Assembly: GCA_964526035.1 (NCBI GenBank)
Contig: CAZGKE010000191.1
Span: forward strand, 1-5,901
Direction of reading: 5' to 3'
Length of the DNA: 5,901 bases
Source of the DNA: DAOMOD01 sp964526035
Lineage (GTDB): Bacteria; Pseudomonadota; Gammaproteobacteria; Xanthomonadales; BPKI01
The position numbers were made by a program, and so were the translations under genes. The notes beneath the pieces were generated by a model, which saw only the letters and a list, made by a program, of their open reading frames with translations, was not told the DNA's origin and searched no databases. Positions 1 through 5,837 of this stretch are shown piece by piece. Numbering within the stretch: the first letter of the stretch is position 1; each line of letters starts with the position of its first letter.

Positions 1-4
1 CGCA

Positions 5-616
5 TCAGTCGGATATCGTGATGCTAAACTCGAATCCCTCATAGGTTTCAACCATCTTTCCGAACTGTGCCAATGTTAAGAATTGGCCATCAATGATGAA
101 GGCAACTTCGCCTGAGCCATAGCTGATCCTGCCTCGGGCGGTGTCGTGGGTCATTTGAAAGTTGCCAGGCTGCCGTTGTTCGATATGCCGTGTGCACAGC
201 GCTTGGCGTATGCGTCCACGAATTCGGCCAAGTGCAAGATAGGGACTCGTCGTATCGAATTCACGGAAGTAGAATCCATACCCGTCGCTCCCCTCTTCCT
301 GGGCTTGAAGTGCAAACCCCAGGCTGACGGGAAACGTCGTGATCATAAAGCGCCTTTCTTGGCCTGCGCAGTCGGTGTACGTTTCGTAAAGAGGAAAGTC
401 GCTTTCAGGATCGCTTCCCTCTGCTGAGTCTTCAGGGGATTTCCAACGGCCGTTGAATTGAACCACGTTCACTTGCTCCACGCAAAAGTCATTTGTTCCA
501 GCGTATGCATTGCACGAGTTGTCCCGCAGTCCTGGTCGTTCGCAAGAGCACGGCGATTGGAAATCGCGGGGGAATCGGAAAGACGTAGCCGAGTGAGTAG
601 GACGAGGATTATGCAA
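5..616 (-). CDS. hypothetical protein, possible DUF7713-like C-terminal region
   Basis: A 203-residue protein read from a TTG codon at 616; I cannot assign a function. The N-terminal third (residues 1-45) is Pro/Arg/Ser-rich with scattered cysteines (C23, C25, C35, C45). The rest looks like a folded domain, with a run of hydrophobic and aromatic residues (FMITTFPVSLGFAL, 90-103), a GYGFYF stretch (112-117), a helix-like arginine-rich patch (GRIRGRIRQAL, 130-140) and a C-terminal block around FLTLAQFGKMVETYEGFEF (179-197). The C-terminal block vaguely recalls DUF7713-type proteins, but that is from memory and weak. There is no signal peptide or membrane segment. The start is uncertain: an in-frame stop lies just upstream on this strand near 632-634, and the GTG at 481 (V46) would give a 158-residue protein containing only the domain-like part and would free about 130 bp for promoters of the divergent plus-strand block. 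It probably belongs to the flanking DNA, not to the transposase operon. Confidence 0.6.
   Translation of the reverse strand: MHNPRPTHSATSFRFPRDFQSPCSCERPGLRDNSCNAYAGTNDFCVEQVNVVQFNGRWKSPEDSAEGSDPESDFPLYETYTDCAGQERRFMITTFPVSLGFALQAQEEGSDGYGFYFREFDTTSPYLALGRIRGRIRQALCTRHIEQRQPGNFQMTHDTARGRISYGSGEVAFIIDGQFLTLAQFGKMVETYEGFEFSITISD
553..567. promoter_or_regulatory. short perfect inverted repeat upstream of the plus-strand block
   Basis: GCGATT-GGA-AATCGC is a perfect 6-bp inverted repeat with a 3-base centre, about 45 bases before the first plausible start of the plus-strand operon (ATG at 611). It could be an operator for one of the DNA-binding proteins encoded downstream. It is short enough to arise by chance, and it lies within the N-terminal codons of the minus-strand ORF if that gene really starts at 616. 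I see no convincing -35/-10 promoter pair next to it. Confidence 0.15.
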
Positions 617-744
617 AAAACTATCGAGAGTTTAACCGACAACTTGGCGATTTTTCAGTAGCCCTCGCGGAAGTCTATTCGTTCCGCGAAGATTGGCATC
701 AAGACGCCAGCGCCAATCCGCTTATTCGTCAGTATCAAGCGACG
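601..744 (+). other. probable 5' coding part of the zinc-protein gene, lacking an in-frame start
   Basis: The frame of the following gene stays open upstream to 601, just after a TAG at 598-600. The 48 codons read like protein, including REFNRQLGDFSVALAEVY and an amphipathic stretch PLIRQYQATLDAVL that runs without a break into the zinc-ligand region. No ATG, GTG or TTG exists in this frame before the TTG at 745, and no Shine-Dalgarno sequence precedes that TTG. In the neighbouring frame an ATG at 611 is preceded by purine-rich AGGACGAGG (599-607), and reads into a run of six A (615-620). One extra A would put this ATG in frame with the gene, giving MQKNYREFN. The simplest reading is a one-base deletion in the A-run, either a real mutation or a sequencing error. 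An unusual start codon such as ATT at 724 cannot be excluded. Confidence 0.5.
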
Positions 745-1437
745 TTGGACGCGGTCCTGCGGGCTGAGCCTAAGCTGCGGCCTTGCGCAGTGCAGTGTTG
801 CCACTGCGAAATTCACTTTCTAACTCATCCTCGCAATTCTGGGCGGCAGAATCTGCGCTGTCCGTTCGGCTGTCAGGAGCATCATCGGCGGCAGCGGTCC
901 AATGAGCGGAGCCGCGAGCACTATAAAAACCCCTCGGCCAAAAAGAAGAAGAAACTTCTCAATGGCAAGCGCAGCCGGTCCGGCAGTGCCACCCCGGTTG
1001 CTGAGCTCCCGGCACCGCCGTCATTGGCCGAACAAGGTGTCGCGGAAGTACTCGCCCCGGGAGAGTCTTCCGTAGACGCAACGGCCAGCATTCGGGTTGT
1101 GAATATCGACGATGTGAATATCGATGCTCCGGCACGTGTTGCTTGTCCGTCGCCGCGCGAGGGTAGGACGACTGGAGGGACTGGAGGCACGCTACCGGAG
1201 AAGCCAGTCGCGATCGTCCTGGAATTGCCACTGGAGGGCTTCGTGCTCAATGAGCAGGCGCTGCGGAACTCGAGTGTGCTCGGCTACGCGGCGATGGTGG
1301 CGAGTCTGATCCTGGAGCGGACGATCAGCCGTGAAGCACTGCTGGCCAGGTTGCTCAGGCGTATGAGACAACACAGCATAGGACGACTATCGCGACGCGA
1401 ATATGTTCTTCAGTTTCTCAATCAACACCCGCCCTGA
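745..1437 (+). CDS. putative zinc-binding, Lys-rich protein of the ParB/transposase operon
   Basis: A 230-residue protein if read from the TTG at 745; the true protein probably begins near 611 (see the upstream feature). Function not recognised. Residues 14-43 carry six cysteines: C14, then C18, C19 and C21 (C-x2-C using C18/C21), then C39-P-F-G-C43, with several histidines (H20, H24, H28, H46, H47). This looks like a small zinc-ribbon-like fold. A strongly basic tract follows, with RRQRSNERS near 48-56 and five lysines at 66-70, suggesting nucleic acid contact. Residues 78-160 are a low-complexity Ala/Pro/Gly linker with a tandem VNIDD/VNIDA repeat. Residues 166-230 form a compact helical region rich in Leu and Arg, ending QFLNQHPP, probably a second domain. 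It ends 10 nt before the likely ParB-like start, so it leads the operon. Compared with the rest of the block it is less typical, and could be a specific accessory factor. The role is inference; the reading frame is well supported. Confidence 0.65.
   Translation: MDAVLRAEPKLRPCAVQCCHCEIHFLTHPRNSGRQNLRCPFGCQEHHRRQRSNERSREHYKNPSAKKKKKLLNGKRSRSGSATPVAELPAPPSLAEQGVAEVLAPGESSVDATASIRVVNIDDVNIDAPARVACPSPREGRTTGGTGGTLPEKPVAIVLELPLEGFVLNEQALRNSSVLGYAAMVASLILERTISREALLARLLRRMRQHSIGRLSRREYVLQFLNQHPP
1098..1124 (+). repeat. tandem 15-bp coding repeat (VNID-D / VNID-A)
   Basis: TGTGAATATCGA occurs at 1098-1109 and again at 1113-1124, a 15-bp period that equals five codons. It encodes VNIDDVNIDA in the low-complexity linker of the zinc-protein gene. 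It most likely reflects slippage in a loosely constrained linker and not a functional DNA site, although AT-rich iterons of this size can bind proteins. Confidence 0.6.
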
Positions 1438-1447
1438 GTGCCGCGCG

Positions 1448-2347
1448 ATGAATGAAACTGTGGAACGCATGAGCCTGGATCTTCGCTACGAGAGCTATCG
1501 CATGCGGAGCGAGGCTGCCGAAGCGCGCCTGCTGGCGTCCATCGCCGATCAGGGAATCCTGCAGCCGCTCGCGGGCGTGGATACGCCGCAGGGACGCTGG
1601 CTGCTGGATGGCTTCAAACGCTATCGCTGCGCCGCGAAACTCGGGATCGAATGCCTGCCCTACGTTTCCTTGGGCGAAGAGGCGGGACACGGCATTGCCC
1701 AGTTGATGCGCGTTACCGAGCGCAAGCAGCTGAGCATTCTGGAACAGGCCCGGTTCGTGATCGAACTGCTTTCACAGTACGACATGACTCCAGCCGATGT
1801 GGCTCAGATGCTGTCACGGAGCAAGGCCTGGGTAAGTATGCGCCGCGGCCTGCTGGCCGAGATGAGCCAGACGGTTCAAGACATTCTGTTTCGCGGCGCG
1901 TTTCCCGTCTACTCGTACATGGCCACATTGCGACCGTTCATGCGCATGAAAGGTGTCGGCCGGAGCGAGATCGAGCGGTTCGTGCAAGCTGTCGCCGGCC
2001 AACGGCTGAGCGTGCGTGAGATCGAGCTGCTGGCCCATGGCTACTTCCGCGGGCCGGATTCGCTGCGGGCCGCGATCGACCAGGGGAAATGGAAGTGGAC
2101 GCTCGACCAGATGCGGGCAGTTCCCGAGGACTGCGACCGCTGCAATGAATTCGAGCGGAAGCTGCTCAAGGAGTTGGAGCGACTGTTGAAGTCGATGCAA
2201 CGGGTCGTGACCGACTGCGATGACTCGCGTCTGCAATCGCAGGCTTTCCACGCGCAAGCCAATCTGTTAGTCGCCAGTCTGCTTAGCAGGCGGGATTCTT
2301 TTTTCACCAAGTTGGAGGAACTCCATGATCGATCCGGACATGCGTAA
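1448..2347 (+). CDS. ParB/RepB/Spo0J-like DNA-binding protein
   Basis: A 299-residue protein with the ParB N-terminal fold followed by an HTH. Residues 26-42 (ARLLASIADQGILQPLA) match the helix and Q-P strand of ParB, and LLDGFKRYRCAAKLGI (52-67) corresponds to the ParB box usually written GERRxRA, with Arg58 and Arg60 kept. LSILEQARFV (95-104) starts the helical DNA-binding region, and MTPADVAQMLSRSKAWVSMRRGLL (113-136) is the helix-turn-helix. In chromosomal and plasmid partition such proteins bind parS and slide on DNA as CTP-gated clamps. Here the third nucleotide motif (ENxxR) is altered, only the Arg remaining (near R92), so clamp function is uncertain. Residues 200-299 are Cys-containing and helical, with a coiled-coil-like stretch (LLKELERLLKSM, 239-250). 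No ParA is visible. I chose the ATG at 1448, 10 nt after the upstream stop; ATGs at 1403 and 1469 are alternatives, none with a strong Shine-Dalgarno. Its 3' end overlaps the transposase gene by 23 nt, so it probably works with the transposase and not in ordinary partition. Confidence 0.8.
   Translation: MNETVERMSLDLRYESYRMRSEAAEARLLASIADQGILQPLAGVDTPQGRWLLDGFKRYRCAAKLGIECLPYVSLGEEAGHGIAQLMRVTERKQLSILEQARFVIELLSQYDMTPADVAQMLSRSKAWVSMRRGLLAEMSQTVQDILFRGAFPVYSYMATLRPFMRMKGVGRSEIERFVQAVAGQRLSVREIELLAHGYFRGPDSLRAAIDQGKWKWTLDQMRAVPEDCDRCNEFERKLLKELERLLKSMQRVVTDCDDSRLQSQAFHAQANLLVASLLSRRDSFFTKLEELHDRSGHA
2314..2320 (+). promoter_or_regulatory. Shine-Dalgarno for the IstA-like gene
   Basis: GGAGGAA lies four bases before the ATG at 2325 (six bases from the GGAGG core) and inside the 3' end of the ParB-like gene. 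It fixes the transposase start and indicates translational coupling with the upstream reading frame. Confidence 0.8.
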
Positions 2348-3857
2348 CGCGATTTTCAAACTGCACACCGAGGGCATGTCGGCCCGCCAGATCAGCCGCT
2401 GCTTGCGCGTCAGTCGCAATACGGTGCGAACGATCATCGCCCAGCAGGGCAAATTCAAACCCAAGGAACGAAACGACAAGCTGCAGCTCGATACCGATCT
2501 GCTCCAGCGGCTGTACAACGAATGCGATGGTTGGATACAGCGCGTGCATGAAAAACTTATCGAGGAAGAGCAGATCCAAGTCGCCTACTCCACGCTCACT
2601 AGCCGCATGCGCGAGTTGGGCCTCAGTGGGCCACGCTCAAATCGGTGTGAACGCGTGCCAGATGAACCGGGGGCGGAAATGCAGCATGATACTACGGTCT
2701 ATCAAGTCCTGCTGGGGAAACAAAGAACCAGGCTAATCGCCAGCTTGCTTTACCTGCGTTATTCGAAATGCCGCTACTTGAAGTTCTACCGGAACTTCAA
2801 TCGCTTCGTCTTCAAATGCTTTATACACGAAGGGCTGATGCACTGGGGCTACTCCGCGGCGTGGTGTATTATCGACAACACCAATCTGGCTCGCCTGCGC
2901 GGGGCGGGCAAAGGAGCCATCATCGTGCCGGAGATGGAGGCTTTCGCGCGGCGCTATGGCTTCCAGTTCGTGTGCCATGCCATCAATCATCCCAATCGCA
3001 AGGCGGGCGAGGAGCGAAGTTTTTGGACAGTCGAAACGAACTTCCTGCCTGGCCGCACCTTCGAAAGCCTGGAAGACCTCAACCAGCAAGCCTTCCAGTG
3101 GTCCACCGAACGGATGGAACATCGGCCTCAGGGCAAATCGCAGCTGATTCCCGCGAAGGCCTTCGAGCATGAGCGCAGTTACTTACACCCCCTGCCCAAT
3201 CATCTGCCTGAGCCCTACCAGGAGCACGAGCGCGGCACCGATCAGTATGGCTTCATCGCCTTCGGCGCCAACTACTACTGGGTACCGGGCACTCGCCGCG
3301 ATGATGTAAAGGTCTTGCAATATGCCGGCAGCTTGAAGATCTTCCTGCAGCACGACTGCTTGGCCGAGTATGCGCTCGCCGCCGACGGCGTGCGTGGGCA
3401 GCGTTTCAGTCCGCCCGACCAGCCGCGACCACGGCATCAGCCAAGGAATCGCCATCGCGACGCACGGCAGGAGGAGCAAGCCTTGCGGGCTCTGGGCGCG
3501 GAAGTCGCCGAGTATCTCGACTTCGCGGTAAAAGCGCCCGGCATCCAGCGTCATCGCTTTACCCGCGCGCTGTTCGCCCTCAGTCGCAAACTGCCTCAGG
3601 CGATCTTCGCCAAGACGCTCGAGCGGGCGCTGCGTTATCGCATCGTGGACTTGGCCACGTTGCAGCGCATCGCTTGGCTGTGCCTCAGCCAAGCCGATGA
3701 CGTGTTGCCCGAGGCCCAGGTGGACGACGACTTCCAACAGCGGCCTGCTTACCAGGCCGGCTGTCTGACCGACTTGCCTGATCTATCCGTGTTTGAACAA
3801 CTGCCTGACGAAGATGATAACGAGCACAAGGAGGCCGAAGATGACGACCGACCCTGA
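2325..3857 (+). CDS. istA-like: IS21 IstA-like DDE transposase
   Basis: A 510-residue protein with the IstA domain order. An N-terminal helix-turn-helix (about 8-40, MSARQISRCLRVSRNTVRTI) would bind element ends. The RNase H-like integrase core follows, with candidate catalytic acids D122 in PGAEMQHDT, D184 in CIIDNTNLAR and E229/E230 in RKAGEERSF, matching the IstA pattern Q-x-D ... DN ... KGxxER. The usual RTF/LN block follows (NFLPGRTFESLEDLN, 239-253), then a beta-barrel-like segment (DQYGFIAFGANYYWVPG, 306-322). Family members join 3' ends of element DNA to target DNA as multimers with IstB. Residues 360-384 are a Pro/Arg/His-rich basic linker, and the last 16 residues (495-510) contain 10 acidic residues. 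The length is near the usual 400-520 for IstA. The ATG at 2325 has a strong Shine-Dalgarno. The 5' end overlaps the ParB-like gene by 23 nt and the 3' end overlaps the IstB-like gene by 17 nt. The DN motif is followed by TNLAR and not the usual LKTAV, so this is a divergent branch. The family call is secure; activity is inferred. Confidence 0.88.
   Translation: MIDPDMRNAIFKLHTEGMSARQISRCLRVSRNTVRTIIAQQGKFKPKERNDKLQLDTDLLQRLYNECDGWIQRVHEKLIEEEQIQVAYSTLTSRMRELGLSGPRSNRCERVPDEPGAEMQHDTTVYQVLLGKQRTRLIASLLYLRYSKCRYLKFYRNFNRFVFKCFIHEGLMHWGYSAAWCIIDNTNLARLRGAGKGAIIVPEMEAFARRYGFQFVCHAINHPNRKAGEERSFWTVETNFLPGRTFESLEDLNQQAFQWSTERMEHRPQGKSQLIPAKAFEHERSYLHPLPNHLPEPYQEHERGTDQYGFIAFGANYYWVPGTRRDDVKVLQYAGSLKIFLQHDCLAEYALAADGVRGQRFSPPDQPRPRHQPRNRHRDARQEEQALRALGAEVAEYLDFAVKAPGIQRHRFTRALFALSRKLPQAIFAKTLERALRYRIVDLATLQRIAWLCLSQADDVLPEAQVDDDFQQRPAYQAGCLTDLPDLSVFEQLPDEDDNEHKEAEDDDRP
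3828..3834 (+). promoter_or_regulatory. Shine-Dalgarno for the IstB-like gene
   Basis: AAGGAGG, a near-perfect ribosome binding site, sits six bases before the ATG at 3841 within the last codons of the transposase gene. It favours the ATG at 3841 over an in-frame TTG at 3793. Confidence 0.85.
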
Positions 3858-4608
3858 TAAACCCAACTCGCAACTGGACGAAAGACTGATCGAGATGCTG
3901 AAGTTTCTGCGCTTGGGAAGACTGCATGCCCAGTGGGATGAAACATTGGAAGTGATCCGCAAGGGCCGCTACTCGGCCGAAAGGCTGCTGCGGTACGTCT
4001 TGGAGGAAGAATATCGGGCTAAACGTGAAAACGGGCGGCTGCTGCGTCGACAGCGGGCGGGCATTCCTGAGATGCTCGAGATGGAGACGTTTCCCTTCGC
4101 GCGTCAGCCCAAACTCGATCGCAAGAAGATCATGTCCTACTACGACAGCTTCGATTACATGACCAAGCAGCGAAGCATGGTCTGGCTGGGCCCCACCGGC
4201 TGCGGCAAGACCGGACTGGCCACCGCCTTTCTGTTGCAAGCCCTTGATCGCGGCCATCGCGGATACTTCGTCACCTTCCCCCAGTTGCTACAGGAACTAT
4301 TCCAGTCGCTGGCCGATCGTAGCGACGGCAAGCTGCTCCACCGTTACGCATCGTACGACTGCCTGGTGATCGACGAGGTGGGTTATGTCGAGGTCGAGCC
4401 GGCCCAGGTGGGTCAGTTCTTTACGTTGATGCACAAGCGGCACAAGCGGAAAACGACGCTCATTACTTCGAACCTGGGCTTCGTCGAGTGGGGAACATTC
4501 CTGCACAATGCGCACTTGACGAGCGCCTTGATCGATCGCTTGACGGAGAACTGCCACACCATCAACATGAAGGACTGTAAGAGCCTCCGCGATAGGCTCG
4601 ACGAGTAA
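3841..4608 (+). CDS. istB-like: IstB-like AAA+ ATPase, transposition helper
   Basis: A 255-residue AAA+ protein, the usual size for IstB. Residues 13-35 form a helical N-terminal region (LDERLIEMLKFLRLGRLHAQW) as in IstB. The Walker A motif is GPTGCGKT (117-124), Walker B is CLVIDEVGY (174-182) with D178/E179, a sensor-1-like TSN is at 209-211, and the C-terminal IDRLTENC (231-238) carries a candidate arginine finger, R233. In IS21 the IstB decamer loads on DNA, bends it and stimulates the transposase. The same role is played by MuB and TnsC, and DnaC is a relative. The start at 3841 is set by AAGGAGG and overlaps the IstA-like stop by 17 nt, the usual arrangement for this pair. The primase-like gene begins five bases after its stop. 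No key motif is missing, so an active ATPase is likely. A DnaC-like helicase-loader function is a reasonable alternative given the adjacent primase-like gene, but the pairing with IstA favours transposition. Confidence 0.9.
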   Translation: MTTDPDKPNSQLDERLIEMLKFLRLGRLHAQWDETLEVIRKGRYSAERLLRYVLEEEYRAKRENGRLLRRQRAGIPEMLEMETFPFARQPKLDRKKIMSYYDSFDYMTKQRSMVWLGPTGCGKTGLATAFLLQALDRGHRGYFVTFPQLLQELFQSLADRSDGKLLHRYASYDCLVIDEVGYVEVEPAQVGQFFTLMHKRHKRKTTLITSNLGFVEWGTFLHNAHLTSALIDRLTENCHTINMKDCKSLRDRLDE

Positions 4609-4613
4609 CGGCC

Positions 4614-5591
4614 GTGGCTTCCAACTCGTCTTTCCGTGACTTTCGCCGCCGCGCCGATGCCGTCCGCTGCATTGCGTTGGAACTCGTATTAACCCGCTGG
4701 GGTGCTCAGCCTGATCTTCGCGACAAGTCGCAGTGGCACACGCAGCGCGGGCCGATCTCGGTCACCGGTGCCAAGTTCTTCAATTGGCATCTTCACCAAG
4801 GTGGCGGCGGCGCGATTGACTTGGTGATGCACCTGGGCGGCTGCGATGCTAACGCGGCTGTTCAGTGGCTCCAGCAGCAGTTGGACTCCGCTGCTGCCAC
4901 GGTCACGGCCGCGCCTACTCCCCAATCTAACTCGGCTACAGCGACTGATTCGATCTCCCACGGCGGCTCGCCACGCAGCGCCTCATCGAGCCCTGCCAAC
5001 CACACTGCCCAGCAATACCAGTTCAACCCGCTCCGGCTCCCCACGTCCTATCTCGCCCAACTCGATCGAGTACGTCGATATCTTATCGAGCAGCGCCATC
5101 TTGCTCCGCACATTCTCGAGCCACTTGTCGAAGCGGGCAAGCTCTACGCTGACTACCGCGGCAATGCCGTCTTTCTGATGGTAGCCGGAAAAGACAATCA
5201 CCCGATTGGAGCCGAGTTGCGTGGAACCGGCCATCTTAAGTGGCGCGGACTGGCCCCAGGTACTCGCAAGGATCGCGGCTACTTCTGGATCGGCGAGCCC
5301 CGTTCCGAACGAATCATCCTCTGCGAATCGGCCATCGATGCCATTAGCTGCTATCAGCTACACATGATGGAAGTTCTCACTCCGTGTATCTGTATCTCGA
5401 CCGCCGGCATTCGCTCGAATCTCCCTTGGCTACCTCAACTCATCGCGCGCGGCTACGACATCTTCTGTGGGTTCGACAATGATATACCAGGTGAAGCGCT
5501 TGCTTACCGACTCATCCAGTGCCATCCATCGATCGAGCGTCTACGGCCATCTGCTCACGACTGGAATGACGCTTTAACCGCTCGGCGTTGA
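4614..5591 (+). CDS. DUF3991/Toprim primase-like protein
   Basis: A 325-residue protein starting at GTG 4614, five nt after the IstB-like stop. Residues 8-90 resemble the N-terminal region of DnaG-type and plasmid relaxase-linked primases, including KFFNWHLHQGGGGAIDLVMHL (54-74), which matches the fold of the CHC2 zinc finger, but the zinc cysteines are absent. A Ser/Thr/Ala-rich linker (about 92-137) follows. Residues 154-222 match DUF3991 (YLIEQRHLAPHILEPLVEAG, then ELRGTGHLKWRGLAPGTRKDRG). The Toprim domain shows the catalytic Glu in ILCESAID (E238) and the DxD motif in GFDNDIPGEALA (D288, D290), ending in HDWNDAL. Toprim proteins of this class are found in mobile and plasmid elements and are thought to prime or process DNA. 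This could be a primase or a nuclease-like accessory. It has no strong Shine-Dalgarno and may rely on coupling to the IstB-like gene. An in-frame TGA ends it, and the same frame then stays open to 5834. Confidence 0.82.
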   Translation: MASNSSFRDFRRRADAVRCIALELVLTRWGAQPDLRDKSQWHTQRGPISVTGAKFFNWHLHQGGGGAIDLVMHLGGCDANAAVQWLQQQLDSAAATVTAAPTPQSNSATATDSISHGGSPRSASSSPANHTAQQYQFNPLRLPTSYLAQLDRVRRYLIEQRHLAPHILEPLVEAGKLYADYRGNAVFLMVAGKDNHPIGAELRGTGHLKWRGLAPGTRKDRGYFWIGEPRSERIILCESAIDAISCYQLHMMEVLTPCICISTAGIRSNLPWLPQLIARGYDIFCGFDNDIPGEALAYRLIQCHPSIERLRPSAHDWNDALTARR

Positions 5592-5837
5592 ATCACAGCA
5601 AAGCTAAACGGTCGGTGGTACGTTTCTACTACTCCCATAAATATCTCTCATCGCACCCCCAACTCGCTGCGCGCTCCCTGGCATCTTTTATCACAGCACA
5701 TCTGGGTCAAATTAGCTGAGCGGTGTAGCATTATAACTGACCATGCTGATTTACAAGAGCAATGGTTTCAGGATGCAGTTGTAGAGCGATGGAGAGGCGG
5801 ACAATACCTAGTTCCAGACTCTTGGGAGAGCAAGTGA
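5592..5837 (+). pseudogene. possible degraded or frameshifted small gene after the primase
   Basis: After the primase TGA (5589-5591) the same frame has 81 sense codons to a TGA at 5835-5837, with no ATG, GTG or TTG. Its last part reads like protein, with DLQEQWFQDAVVERWRGGQY and then LVPDSWESK. In another frame a GTG at 5615 opens a 34-codon stretch (MVRFYYSHKYLSSHPQLAAR and on) to a TGA at 5717-5719. Joining the two by a one-base shift near 5705-5719 would give a protein of roughly 75 residues. I do not recognise the product. This could be a small gene broken by a frameshift, a readthrough tail, or chance. A 9-bp repeat, ATCACAGCA, is present at 5592-5600 and 5690-5698. No terminator hairpin was seen. 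Confidence 0.25.

Larger units (their letters stand above)
601..5591 (+). mobile_element. putative composite IstA/IstB mobile or domesticated module
   Basis: Five plus-strand genes with tight or overlapping junctions appear to form one transcriptional unit: zinc protein, ParB-like, IstA-like, IstB-like and Toprim primase-like. The limits given are those of the coding block; the ends of any mobile element are not visible. I found no terminal inverted repeats or target-site duplication by eye. Whether this is an active transposon, a plasmid-derived island or a domesticated operon cannot be decided from the window. Confidence 0.4.

Noticed and set aside
611..661. ATG at 611 as start of a separate short peptide, or a programmed -1 slippery site (A AAA AAC)
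   Set aside because: The heptamer at 615-621 is not in the correct phase for standard -1 tandem slippage from the ATG frame, and a programmed shift within three codons of the start would be very unusual. A simple A-run indel is more likely.
921..1250. Open frames on the minus strand within the zinc-protein gene
   Set aside because: They mirror the low-complexity coding strand, are rich in Ser/Ala/Pro, and lack domain-like sequence or ribosome sites.
3793..3840. TTG at 3793 as the start of the IstB-like gene
   Set aside because: The added residues are not IstB-like, whereas ATG 3841 has AAGGAGG at ideal distance and gives the usual family length.
3183..4257. Long minus-strand open frames opposite the transposase and ATPase genes
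   Set aside because: They lie opposite genes with clear catalytic motifs and show no family features; they are shadows of high-GC codon use.
5592..5698. ATCACAGCA direct repeat at 5592-5600 and 5690-5698 as an element end or iteron
   Set aside because: Only two copies of nine bases in about 300 bases; this is close to chance and no matching copy was noticed at the other side of the block.
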